From Geodermatophilaceae bacterium (GTDB taxonomy: Bacteria > Actinomycetota > Actinomycetes > Mycobacteriales > Geodermatophilaceae): a stretch of 21,075 nucleotides of DNA. Position numbers and translations under genes: made by a program. A model generated the notes under the pieces. That model did not search any database, was not told where the DNA came from, and saw only the letters and a list, made by a program, of their open reading frames with translations. The first letter of the stretch is position 1; every line of letters begins with the position of its first letter. Shown one piece after another: positions 1 to 7,190 of this stretch. The DNA is taken from positions 1 to 21,075 of the forward strand of contig JACCUM010000324.1 of NCBI GenBank assembly GCA_013811805.1, read 5' to 3'.

Positions 1-1833
1 GACTGGGACTCCGTCGAGGTGCACTGGGCGCTGATGTACCCCGACGCGTACGAGGTCGGCCTGCCCAACCAGGGGATCATGATCTTGTACGAGGTGCTCA
101 ACGAGCGCTCGGATGCGCTGGCCGAACGCACCTACGCCGTCTGGCCGGACCTGGCCGGGTTGATGCGTGAGCACGGGCTCCCGCAGTTCACCGTGGACGG
201 ACACCGTCCGGTGATCGACTTCGACGTGTTGGGGATCAGTTTCGCCACCGAACTCGGCTACACGAACATGATCGAGGCTCTCGATCTCGCCGGCATCCCG
301 CTGCACGCGCAGGACCGCACGGACGAACCGCTGGTGATCGCCGGTGGACATGCCGCCTTCAACCCGGAGCCGATCGCGGACTTCCTCGACGCCGCCGTCC
401 TCGGGGATGGGGAGCAGGTCGTCGGCGCCCTCACCGACGTGGTCAAAGCCTGGAAGCTCGACGGCAAACGGGACGGACGGCTCGGGCTGCTGTCCCGGCT
501 CGCCAGAGTCGAGGGCGTGTACGTGCCCGGCTTCTACGACGTCGACTACCTGCCCGACGGGCGGATCCGGCGGGTGACGACGAACCAGCCCGCTGCCCCC
601 TACCGCGTCGGCAAGCGCACCACGATGGATCTCGACGAGTGGCCCTACCCCAAGCAGCCGCTCGTTCCGCTGGCCGAGACAGTGCACGAGCGGATGAGCG
701 TGGAGATCTTCCGCGGCTGCACCCGGGGATGCCGGTTCTGCCAGGCCGGGATGATCACCCGGCCGGTACGCGAACGCTCGATCACCGGCATCGGTGAGAT
801 GGTCGATGCCGGGCTCAAGGCCAGCGGGTACGAGGAGGTCGGCCTGCTCAGCCTGTCCAGTGCGGACCACTCCGAGATCGGCGAGATCGCGAAGGGCCTG
901 GCCGACCGGTACGAGGGCACCAACACCAGCCTGTCGTTACCCAGCACGCGGGTCGACGCCTTCAACGTGACCCTGGCCAACGAGCTGTCCCGTAACGGCC
1001 GTCGCTCCGGTTTGACGTTCGCTCCCGAGGGCGGCAGCGAGCGGCTGCGCAAAGTCATCAATAAGATGGTGTCCAAAGAGGACCTCATCCGTACGGTCTC
1101 CACCGCGTACGCCAACGGCTGGCGGCAGGTGAAGCTCTACTTCATGTGCGGCCTGCCGACCGAGACCGACCAGGACGTGATGGAGATCGCGGACATGGCG
1201 CGCGAGGTCATCAAGGCCGGGCGGGCCGCGAGCGGGCACAAGGACATCCGCTGCACGGTCTCGATCGGCGGCTTTGTCCCGAAACCCCACACCCCGTTCC
1301 AGTGGGCTGCGCAGGCTGACCACGAGACGATCGACCGGCGGCTGAAGCTGCTACGGACGGCAATCAACTCCGACCGCACCGTCGGTCGAGCGATCGGCGT
1401 GCGCTATCACGATGGCAGGCCCGGCATCGTCGAAGGTTTGCTCTCCCGCGGCGATCGCCGGATCGGCGCGGTCATCGAGCAGGTCTGGCGCAGCGGGGGG
1501 CGGTTCGACGGCTGGAACGAGCACTTCAGCTTCGACCGCTGGATGGACGCCTGCGCCGAGGTGCTGCCCTCGTACGGTCTCGACGTGGACTGGTTCACCA
1601 CCCGCGAACGCACCCAGCACGAGGTGCTGCCCTGGGACCATCTCGACTCGGGCCTGGACAAGGAATGGCTCTGGGCTGACTGGCAGGACGCCCTGTCAGA
1701 GCAGGAGCAGGACGACTGCCGCTGGACACCGTGCTTCGACTGCGGCGTGTGTCCGGGGATGGGCACCGACATCCAGATCGGCCCGACCGGAGTCACATTG
1801 CTCCCGCTCACGCCTGTCGCCACCGGGTCGTGA
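1..1833 (+). CDS. TIGR03960-type B12-binding radical SAM protein (5' end outside window)
   Basis: The frame is open from the first base and no start fits, so the N-terminus (perhaps 30-40 residues by family length) lies upstream. The first ~130 residues resemble a cobalamin-binding-like domain (DVLGISFATELGYTNM, then a VIAGGHAAFNPEP segment). The radical SAM [4Fe-4S] motif CX3CX2C is at window residues 240, 244 and 247 (RGCTRGCRFCQAGM). The C-terminus has a further cysteine cluster at residues 573, 578, 581 and 584 (CFDCGVCPG), which may bind an extra metal or cluster. Families of this type (TIGR03960) are encoded beside or fused to a DUF2344 protein, as here. The reaction is not established; tRNA or other RNA modification is often suspected but I cannot show it. 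The stop overlaps the next gene's GTG by 4 nt, indicating translational coupling. Confidence 0.9.
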   Translation, partial: DWDSVEVHWALMYPDAYEVGLPNQGIMILYEVLNERSDALAERTYAVWPDLAGLMREHGLPQFTVDGHRPVIDFDVLGISFATELGYTNMIEALDLAGIPLHAQDRTDEPLVIAGGHAAFNPEPIADFLDAAVLGDGEQVVGALTDVVKAWKLDGKRDGRLGLLSRLARVEGVYVPGFYDVDYLPDGRIRRVTTNQPAAPYRVGKRTTMDLDEWPYPKQPLVPLAETVHERMSVEIFRGCTRGCRFCQAGMITRPVRERSITGIGEMVDAGLKASGYEEVGLLSLSSADHSEIGEIAKGLADRYEGTNTSLSLPSTRVDAFNVTLANELSRNGRRSGLTFAPEGGSERLRKVINKMVSKEDLIRTVSTAYANGWRQVKLYFMCGLPTETDQDVMEIADMAREVIKAGRAASGHKDIRCTVSIGGFVPKPHTPFQWAAQADHETIDRRLKLLRTAINSDRTVGRAIGVRYHDGRPGIVEGLLSRGDRRIGAVIEQVWRSGGRFDGWNEHFSFDRWMDACAEVLPSYGLDVDWFTTRERTQHEVLPWDHLDSGLDKEWLWADWQDALSEQEQDDCRWTPCFDCGVCPGMGTDIQIGPTGVTLLPLTPVATGS

Positions 1834-2342
1834 GCGTCACCGTCCGCCGAGCGGGGCCCGAAGACGTTGCCGCACTTGCATCCCTTCGTTGGGGTTGGCG
1901 GGTGGATGAAGCCGGCGAGGAGCCTGCTGGGACGGCCGCGCAGTACCTCCAGACGATGAGCGACTGGTGGGCGTCCCATCCGGGCCACGTCGCTGTGCTC
2001 GCGCAACCGAGCGACGCTCCCGAGGCGGTCGGCATGGCCTGGCTCGCCATGGGCGATCGGGTTCCCAGCCCGGCGGGGCTGCGTCCGCGCTCGGCGTGGG
2101 TGCAGTCGGTCTACGTCCGACCCGATCACCGCGACCGCGGTATCGGCAGGGGAATGCTGGGGTTCGTGGCCGACGTGGCCCGCACGGAGAACTGCGCGTA
2201 CCTGGCCGTACACCCGAGCCCTCGATCGACCTCGCTGTACGAACGGTGCGGGTACGCGAGCTCCGATGGCTTGCTCGAACTGCGCCTGGACTCGGCTGAG
2301 GTGCCTCGCGAGCGTGGCGGACAAGCGGTGATGAGCCGCTGA
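1830..2342 (+). CDS. GNAT family N-acetyltransferase
   Basis: This encodes a 170-residue protein of the GNAT fold, which transfers an acetyl group from acetyl-CoA to an amine; the substrate is unknown. The GTG at 1830 is chosen because it overlaps the upstream TGA (GTGA) and begins the conserved first strand (SVTVRRAGPEDVAALASL). Longer in-frame extension would run inside the radical SAM gene. The acetyl-CoA pyrophosphate loop (motif A) is RDRGIGRGML, preceded by the strand WVQSVYVRPDH. A C-terminal YERCGY motif is typical of GNAT strand 6. The gene sits between two genes that are usually adjacent (TIGR03960 and TIGR03936 types) and is coupled to both, so it is co-expressed with them. A functional link is inference only. 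Confidence 0.88.
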   Translation: MSVTVRRAGPEDVAALASLRWGWRVDEAGEEPAGTAAQYLQTMSDWWASHPGHVAVLAQPSDAPEAVGMAWLAMGDRVPSPAGLRPRSAWVQSVYVRPDHRDRGIGRGMLGFVADVARTENCAYLAVHPSPRSTSLYERCGYASSDGLLELRLDSAEVPRERGGQAVMSR

Positions 2343-3148
2343 TGGGTACTCGCCAGCCGGACGGCCCACCGCCACCACCGATCGTGCAGCGGTTGCGGAT
2401 CAGGTACGCCAAGCGCGGCCGGCTTCGCTTCGTCTCACACCGCGACTTCGCCCGTGCCTTCGAGCGGGCGCTGCGCAGGTCCGGAGTGCCGACGGCCTTC
2501 TCTGCCGGATTCAGCCCGCACCCGAGGATTTCCTACGTTGGGGCGGCTCCAACGGGTGCAGCCAGCGAGGCGGAGTATCTCGAGATCGGGCTTCAGACCG
2601 AATGTGATCCCGAAGAGGTGCGCGCGGCCCTAAACGCAGCACTTCCGGACGGGCTGGACATTCTGGAGGTTCTGCCGGCCGGGCCCGGAGGGTTGCCCGA
2701 CCAGATCGAGGCCGCACGGTGGCGGATCGAGCTTCCCGGGCTGTCACCGGAGGTCCTGAGTTCCGCGGTTCGTGACTTCCTGGCCCAGGACAGCGTGATC
2801 GTCGAGCGGGTGACCAAGAAGGGACTACGGCTGCTGGACGCGCGATCGGCAGTCGTGAGCGTGTCGGTGGAGCGGCCAGGCGAAGCCCGAGACCGCCTTG
2901 ACTTGGGCAGGGAGGCTGGCGCCGATGGTTGTGCGATACTTGACCTGGTCGTACGGCAGCTAAGCCCTGCGGTACGACCCGACGATGTGCTCACTGCTCT
3001 CGGTGCCGTCGCCGGACTGGATGGGCCGCTCACTTCGCGTTCGACGCGGCTCGCCCAGGGACGGCTCGACACCACCGGAGTGCTGACCGATCCGCTCGGT
3101 CCTGACCGTGCCGCCGCTGCCAGAGACGGTGCACCAGGTGGGACCTGA
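2342..3148 (+). CDS. TIGR03936/DUF2344 radical-SAM-associated protein
   Basis: A 268-residue protein that matches the DUF2344 family. Its hallmark N-terminal segment runs RIRYAKRGRLRFVSHRDF, then RSGVPTAFSAGFSPHPRISY, then EYLEIGL. This family is found next to, or fused to, TIGR03960 radical SAM proteins and is thought to act with them; the biochemical role is unknown. The ATG at 2342 shares one base with the TGA of the GNAT gene (TGATG), so translation is probably coupled. The first ~12 residues are Pro-rich and outside the conserved domain, so a start slightly downstream cannot be excluded, but no better one is visible. It closes this operon; the next gene starts about 200 nt later with its own Shine-Dalgarno sequence. 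Confidence 0.85.
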   Translation: MGTRQPDGPPPPPIVQRLRIRYAKRGRLRFVSHRDFARAFERALRRSGVPTAFSAGFSPHPRISYVGAAPTGAASEAEYLEIGLQTECDPEEVRAALNAALPDGLDILEVLPAGPGGLPDQIEAARWRIELPGLSPEVLSSAVRDFLAQDSVIVERVTKKGLRLLDARSAVVSVSVERPGEARDRLDLGREAGADGCAILDLVVRQLSPAVRPDDVLTALGAVAGLDGPLTSRSTRLAQGRLDTTGVLTDPLGPDRAAAARDGAPGGT

Positions 3149-3351
3149 TCGCGGAACGGTTGACGAGTCCGACGTCGGCAACGATCGAGTGCCTTCGGCA
3201 TTCGATACACAAGACTTCTGCGAAACCGAGATCACGCCGCTGCCCGTCGGGCGCGACACGCGAACTCGGAATCGCCTGACCCGCCGTACCTGAGCGGCGG
3301 CCGAACACCGGATTCGGTGGGCGGCGCCCGGGTACGCGAAACGGAGAACCA
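3149..3351 (+). promoter_or_regulatory. Intergenic leader upstream of RNase E/G
   Basis: This 203-nt gap shows no convincing gene; the short open frame at 3108-3293 has no family features. It probably holds the promoter and 5' leader of the RNase E/G gene. TTGACG at 3160-3165 is a good -35 hexamer, but no clear TANNNT lies 16-18 nt downstream. A hairpin near the 3' end has arms CCGCCG (3281-3286) and CGGCGG (3295-3300) with an 8-nt loop. A clear ribosome binding site (GGAGAA at 3343-3348) precedes the GTG start. Leader structure would fit known RNase E autoregulation, but that is inference. Confidence 0.4.
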
Positions 3352-6057
3352 GTGTTCGACGACGAGGCGAACGGCAACGACACCTCCAACGACACCCTCG
3401 ACAACCAGCCAAGCGCGGACAGCGCGCCGACACGAAACACCGCGCGACGCACCGCGCCGCCCCCAGCGATGGCTTTCATGGCGCCGCCCGACCCCGACCC
3501 GGCGCTGCCGCGGCAGCGCCCTGACGATCGGGAGACCGACCTCACGGACGGCGCGCAGGCGCAGCGCCCCGATGGTGATTCGGCACCGGTCAAGGCATCC
3601 CGGGCCGGCAAGGGGATCGCAACCACCGCTGACGCGTCGGAGCAGGGCGCGCCGGCCAAGGCGACGAGGGCAACCAAGGCAACCAAGGCAACCAAGGCAA
3701 CCAAGGCGACGGCCAGGACAGCCAGAACTGGTAAAGCCGCCAAGGAGACCCTGGAGGCAGAGACCGGCACGGTTGACGGAGCTTCCGATACCTCCTCCTC
3801 CGATTCGAGTCTTTTCGAGGCGATCCCCTCCGATGAGGTCGTCGACACCTGGGAATCGCCGGTCGACTCAGGCGCTGACACCGACGAGGCCGACGTCGAC
3901 GGCGGAAATCGCCGTCGTCGCGGCCGGCGAGGGCGTGGGCGCGGCAAGGCCGAGGACTCCGATGGAGAGAGCTCGGACAGCCCAGCCGGCACCGGCGACT
4001 CGCGGGACACCGAGGACAGCCCGGTCAACGAGGTGGGGCTTGACGACGAGGGCGCGGAGGACGGTGAAGACGGCGAAGGCGGATCCTCGACGCGGCGTCG
4101 GCGTCGGCGTCGGCGTCGGTCCGATGACGACGACGGTGGCGCCCCCAGCTCCCGCGGTGACGGTGGCGGCCGAGGCGAGAATGGCCGCGGGGAATCCGTC
4201 GGAGGCGGCAACGAGGAGGTCCGGGGGATCTCCGGCTCCACCCGGCTGGAGGCAAAGCGGCAGCGCCGCCGAGACGGGCGGGAAACCGGCCGACGTCGCG
4301 CTCCGATCCTGTCCGAGGCTGAGTTCCTCACCCGTCGCGAGGCGGTCAACCGCGCAATGGTCATTCGGCAAAGTGGTGAGCGGACCCAGATCGGCGTGCT
4401 CGAGGACGACATCGTTGTCGAGCACTACATCACCCAGGCCAGCTCCAACTCCTTCGCAGGCAACGTCTACCTCGGCAAGGTCCAGAACGTGCTTCCGAGC
4501 ATGGAAGCCGCCTTCGTAGACATCGGCAAGGGTCGCAATGCGGTCCTCTACGCCGGCGAGGTGAATTGGGACGCTGCCGGCCTCGAGGGCAAGTCGCGCA
4601 ACATCGAGACCGCCATGAAGTCCGGCGATAGCGTTGTCGTCCAGGTCACCAAGGACCCGATGGGTCACAAGGGCGCCAGACTCACCTCGCAGGTGAGCTT
4701 GCCAGGCCGGTATCTCGTCTACGTGCCCAACGGGTCGATGACCGGCATCAGCCGCAAACTGCCCGACGTGGAACGCAGCCGGCTCAAGGCGATCCTGAAG
4801 AAGATCGTGCCCGAGGACGCCGGAGTCATCATCCGTACCGCCGCCGAAGGGGCCAGCGAGGAGGAACTCACCCGCGACGTCAACCGGCTGACCGCTCAGT
4901 GGGAGGTCATCCAGAAGAAGGCGGCAGCATCCTCCACCAGCTCACCGAGCCTGCTCTATCAGGAGCCCGATCTCGCTATCCGGGTCATCCGTGACGTCTT
5001 CAACGAGGACTTCACCAGGATGATCGTCTCCGGCAACGAGGCCTGGGACACCGTCGAGGCCTATGTGGCCCACGTTGCCCCCGACCTTGCCGATCGGGTC
5101 AGCCGGCACACCGGGGAGAGCGACGTCTTCGCCGATCTGCGGGTGGACGAGCAGCTGGCCAAAGCGCTGGACCGTAAGGTCTGGCTGCCCTCCGGCGGCT
5201 CGCTGGTGATCGACCGGACGGAGGCGATGACGGTCGTCGACGTGAACACCGGCAAGTACACCGGTAGCGGCGGAAATCTCGAACAGACCGTGACGCGCAA
5301 CAACCTCGAGGCTGCCGAGGAGATCGTCCGCCAGCTCCGGCTGCGCGACATCGGCGGGATCATCGTCATCGACTTCATCGACATGGTGTTGGAGAGCAAC
5401 CGAGACCTCGTCCTGCGTCGGCTCACCGAATGTCTCGGCCGCGACCGGACCCGACACCAGGTCGCCGAGGTCACCTCTCTCGGCCTCGTGCAGATGACCC
5501 GCAAGCGGGTGGGTCAGGGCCTGCTCGAGGTTTATTCCGAGCCGTGTGAACACTGCAACGGGCGCGGCATCATCGTGCACGCCGATCCGGTCGACGAGAA
5601 GCGCCACCGCTCCAGTGGTGAGAGTTCCAGGGGGGAACACCACGGGGACAACCGGCCACATGAGGGCGGCGAACGCAACGAGCACCGCGGCGACACCCGC
5701 GGTGAACGTGGCGGCGGGCGCAGTCGCGGACGCAACACCTCCCGTGCCGAGGGTGGGCGTGCAGAACCGTCGACGGACATCAACGAAGCCGCGGCGAGGC
5801 CGGCGACAGAAGCGGATCGACACGAAGCCTCGGGGCTGACCGCGCCGGTCACCCACCCAGGGCCCAGCGCCAGCCAGGCGGCTGGCCCGGTTACCCAAGC
5901 CGTGACTCCCGCGCCGGACAGACCCGAGTCCGCCGACCTGCAAGCCTGGACCGAGCGGGAATCCTCCACTGCGGGCGCAATCGTCACGGCCGCACCACGG
6001 CGACGTGGCCGTCGAGGGGCATCCAGGCCGGCCGGGCCACCCGTCGCGGAAGTGTGA
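3352..6057 (+). CDS. rne: Ribonuclease E/G (Rne/Rng)
   Basis: A 901-residue endoribonuclease of the RNase E/G family, acting in mRNA decay and rRNA/tRNA processing. Residues 1 to ~340 are low complexity: ATK repeats, acidic Ser/Asp stretches, and a run of nine Arg followed by Asp/Gly. The catalytic region starts near residue 345 with an S1 RNA-binding domain (ASSNSFAGNVYLGKVQNVLP). The Mg-binding aspartates are D630 (VVDVNTG) and D674 (IVIDFIDM). The Zn-link cysteines are C732 and C735 (CEHCNGRG). Their spacings agree closely with E. coli D303/D346/C404/C407. The C-terminal ~150 residues are again disordered, rich in Arg, Gly, Glu and Pro. The GTG at 3352 is chosen for its Shine-Dalgarno GGAGAA at 3343. 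The intrinsically disordered N-terminus preceding the S1 domain is the actinobacterial layout and may scaffold RNA or partner proteins. Confidence 0.95.
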   Translation: MFDDEANGNDTSNDTLDNQPSADSAPTRNTARRTAPPPAMAFMAPPDPDPALPRQRPDDRETDLTDGAQAQRPDGDSAPVKASRAGKGIATTADASEQGAPAKATRATKATKATKATKATARTARTGKAAKETLEAETGTVDGASDTSSSDSSLFEAIPSDEVVDTWESPVDSGADTDEADVDGGNRRRRGRRGRGRGKAEDSDGESSDSPAGTGDSRDTEDSPVNEVGLDDEGAEDGEDGEGGSSTRRRRRRRRRSDDDDGGAPSSRGDGGGRGENGRGESVGGGNEEVRGISGSTRLEAKRQRRRDGRETGRRRAPILSEAEFLTRREAVNRAMVIRQSGERTQIGVLEDDIVVEHYITQASSNSFAGNVYLGKVQNVLPSMEAAFVDIGKGRNAVLYAGEVNWDAAGLEGKSRNIETAMKSGDSVVVQVTKDPMGHKGARLTSQVSLPGRYLVYVPNGSMTGISRKLPDVERSRLKAILKKIVPEDAGVIIRTAAEGASEEELTRDVNRLTAQWEVIQKKAAASSTSSPSLLYQEPDLAIRVIRDVFNEDFTRMIVSGNEAWDTVEAYVAHVAPDLADRVSRHTGESDVFADLRVDEQLAKALDRKVWLPSGGSLVIDRTEAMTVVDVNTGKYTGSGGNLEQTVTRNNLEAAEEIVRQLRLRDIGGIIVIDFIDMVLESNRDLVLRRLTECLGRDRTRHQVAEVTSLGLVQMTRKRVGQGLLEVYSEPCEHCNGRGIIVHADPVDEKRHRSSGESSRGEHHGDNRPHEGGERNEHRGDTRGERGGGRSRGRNTSRAEGGRAEPSTDINEAAARPATEADRHEASGLTAPVTHPGPSASQAAGPVTQAVTPAPDRPESADLQAWTERESSTAGAIVTAAPRRRGRRGASRPAGPPVAEV
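3670..3705 (+). repeat. Tandem 9-bp repeat (GCAACCAAG x4) inside RNase E/G
   Basis: Four perfect head-to-tail copies of GCAACCAAG encode Ala-Thr-Lys four times in the N-terminal disordered region. A degenerate copy precedes them (GCGACGAGG) and another follows (GCGACGGCC). The array keeps the reading frame, so copy-number change by slippage would alter only the length of the basic linker. Confidence 0.95.
4093..4119 (+). repeat. CGG/CGT codon repeat encoding polyarginine in RNase E/G
   Basis: Alternating CGG and CGT codons give nine consecutive arginines, followed by Ser and four acidic residues. This hexanucleotide microsatellite lies in the disordered N-terminus, about 85 residues before the S1 domain. 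It is a likely nucleic-acid-binding patch and also a possible slippage site. Confidence 0.9.
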
Positions 6058-6075
6058 AGTGGCTGACTGCCCTGG

Positions 6076-6106
6076 TTGGGCGAGGAAACACGGTCTCCGG
6101 TAAGCT
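6076..6106 (+). promoter_or_regulatory. Candidate promoter of rplU-rpmA(-obgE)
   Basis: TAAGCT at 6101-6106 fits the TANNNT -10 consensus. TTGGGC at 6076-6081 is a possible -35, with a long 19-nt spacer. Transcription from here would give a leader of about 125-130 nt before rplU. The assignment rests on hexamers alone. Confidence 0.4.
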
Positions 6107-6240
6107 GGGAGTCCGCGTGTCGCCGCGGTCGACCCGTACGGGATGAGAGTTCCTACCGTCGGTCAGCGCTCGTCGGAAGTCCTCGCTCATCGGAACCCTA
6201 TTTCGGTGTGCGGTGCAGAAGAATTCAAGGGAGATCCGTG
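6107..6240 (+). promoter_or_regulatory. rplU 5' leader
   Basis: This non-coding leader precedes L21. It contains a perfect palindrome CCCGTACGGG (6133-6142) and GC-rich segments able to fold. A strong Shine-Dalgarno AGGGAG at 6228-6233 lies 7 nt before GTG 6241. L21 leaders act as autoregulatory elements in other bacteria (for example the Bacillus L21 leader); I cannot match this one to a known fold. Confidence 0.35.
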
Positions 6241-6825
6241 GTGTACGCAGTGGTCAAGGCCGGCGGCAAGCAACACAAGGTTGCTGTCGGTGACGTCGTC
6301 GAGGTCAATCGGCTCGACGGCGAAGCCGGTGACGAGGTCAGCCTCCCGGCGCTGCTTGTGGTGGACGGTCGCAGCGTGATCAGCGAGACCTCTGCTTTGG
6401 CCAAGATCGCGGTTACCGGGGAGATCGTCGGTCATCACAAGGGTCCGAAGATCAAGATCCTCAAGTACAAGAACAAGACCGGCTATCGCCGGCGGATCGG
6501 GCACCGACAGCTGCTCACCGAGCTACTGGTCACCGACATCGATGACGGCAAGCCGAACAAGAGGGCCAAGTCGCAAGCGGCCAAGGACGGAAAACCCAAG
6601 GCGGAGGCGCCCGACGACAAGCCGAGCAAGGCTGCGCAGGCGCCCCCCAAAGCGAGCCAGGCGAGCGCTGCCAAGGCCACCACCACGACTGCCACTGTAA
6701 AGGCGACCAAGCCGAGCAAGGCCGCCGCGGCGAGCAAGGCCACAGGGGCGAGCAAGAGCACAGCCGCAAGTAAGACCACACAGTCGAGCAAGGCGTCGGA
6801 AACCACCGACGAGAAGGAGGACTGA
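6241..6825 (+). CDS. rplU: 50S ribosomal protein L21 with long basic C-terminal tail
   Basis: Residues 1 to ~104 form a normal L21: an N-terminal YAVVKAGGKQHKVAVGD segment and a C-terminal part with KNKTGYRRRIGHRQ, which binds 23S rRNA. The protein is 194 residues, against the usual ~100-105. The extra ~90 residues are almost only Lys, Ala, Ser, Thr, Pro and Gln, with recurring SKA/SKS/ATK motifs, then an acidic end (TTDEKED). This resembles histone H1-like tails. GTG 6241 is preferred over GTG 6238 because of Shine-Dalgarno spacing (AGGGAG ends 7 nt upstream) and because the family begins MYA. rpmA follows after 5 nt, an L21-L27-ObgE operon typical of bacteria. The tail keeps the frame and codon bias of the core, so it is not an obvious frameshift product. 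Confidence 0.95.
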   Translation: MYAVVKAGGKQHKVAVGDVVEVNRLDGEAGDEVSLPALLVVDGRSVISETSALAKIAVTGEIVGHHKGPKIKILKYKNKTGYRRRIGHRQLLTELLVTDIDDGKPNKRAKSQAAKDGKPKAEAPDDKPSKAAQAPPKASQASAAKATTTTATVKATKPSKAAAASKATGASKSTAASKTTQSSKASETTDEKED

Positions 6826-6830
6826 GCGAG

Positions 6831-7085
6831 ATGGCACACAAGAAGGGCGCCTCGTCCTCGCGTAACGGTCGCGATTCGAACAGTCAGCGCTTGGGCGTCA
6901 AGCGGTTCGGCGGCGAGATCGTCAAGTCCGGGGAGATCATCGTGCGTCAGCGCGGCACCCACTTCCACCCCGGCACCGGCGTCGGCCGTGGTGGGGACGA
7001 CACCCTGTTCGCGATTCAGCCCGGTGCCGTCACCTTCGGCAGGCGTCGCGGGCGGGCCCAGGTCAGCGTCGTTCCGGTCGAATGA
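6831..7085 (+). CDS. rpmA: 50S ribosomal protein L27
   Basis: An 84-residue L27 of normal length. It starts MAHKKGASSSRNGRDS, so no Firmicutes-type N-terminal cleavage extension is present. The family core RLGVKRFGGEIVKSGEIIVRQRGTHFHPG is intact. The flexible N-terminus reaches toward the peptidyl transferase centre. ATG 6831 is preceded by AAGGAGG (6814-6820), which lies inside the end of rplU, at the long edge of useful spacing. It is co-transcribed with rplU. Confidence 0.97.
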   Translation: MAHKKGASSSRNGRDSNSQRLGVKRFGGEIVKSGEIIVRQRGTHFHPGTGVGRGGDDTLFAIQPGAVTFGRRRGRAQVSVVPVE

Positions 7086-7089
7086 CGGG

Positions 7090-7104
7090 ACGCGCTTCGC
7101 GCGT
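7090..7104 (+). terminator. GC hairpin just after rpmA (no U-tract)
   Basis: ACGCGC - TTC - GCGCGT forms a perfect 6-bp stem with a three-base loop, starting 5 nt after the rpmA stop. There is no T run, so it is a weak terminator at best. It may attenuate readthrough into obgE or protect the 3' end of the L21-L27 mRNA. Confidence 0.35.
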
Positions 7105-7140
7105 GGAGTGATTGGCTGGCTGTCAGTGACTGCAGCACCG

Positions 7141-7176
7141 ACTGATTGCCCGACTGGCTCATCGCCCCACTGATTG
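7141..7176 (+). repeat. Direct repeats ACTGATTG upstream of obgE
   Basis: ACTGATTG occurs at 7141-7148 and again at 7169-7176, and a third TGATTG core lies at 7109-7114. The second copy runs into TTGACA (7174-7179), a perfect -35 hexamer, but this is only 11 nt before the obgE ATG, so it cannot drive that start. Function unknown; protein half-sites or chance are both possible. Confidence 0.4.
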
Positions 7177-7190
7177 ACAAGCCACTCCTC

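Noticed and set aside
1407..2378. 323-residue minus strand open frame across the radical SAM and GNAT genes
   Set aside because: It crosses two overlapping real genes and shows no recognisable domain.
3108..3293. Short plus strand open frame in the gap before RNase E/G
   Set aside because: It overlaps the end of the DUF2344 gene, has no ribosome binding site and no known motif; more likely leader DNA.
3030..4412. 460-residue open frame on the minus strand opposite the start of RNase E/G
   Set aside because: It is antisense to a well-supported gene. Its long Ser/Arg/Ala/Leu runs simply mirror the repeats on the plus strand, with no family motif.
4942..5943. 333-residue minus strand open frame opposite the RNase E/G catalytic region
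   Set aside because: It lies antisense to conserved catalytic motifs; long antisense frames are expected at this GC content.
7174..7179. TTGACA as a promoter -35 for obgE
   Set aside because: It lies 11 nt before the start codon, leaving no room for a -10 upstream of the gene.
7146..7190. Upstream TTG start for obgE
   Set aside because: The extra 15 residues are unlike Obg proteins, which begin at the conserved M-T-x-F-x-D-R segment encoded from 7191.
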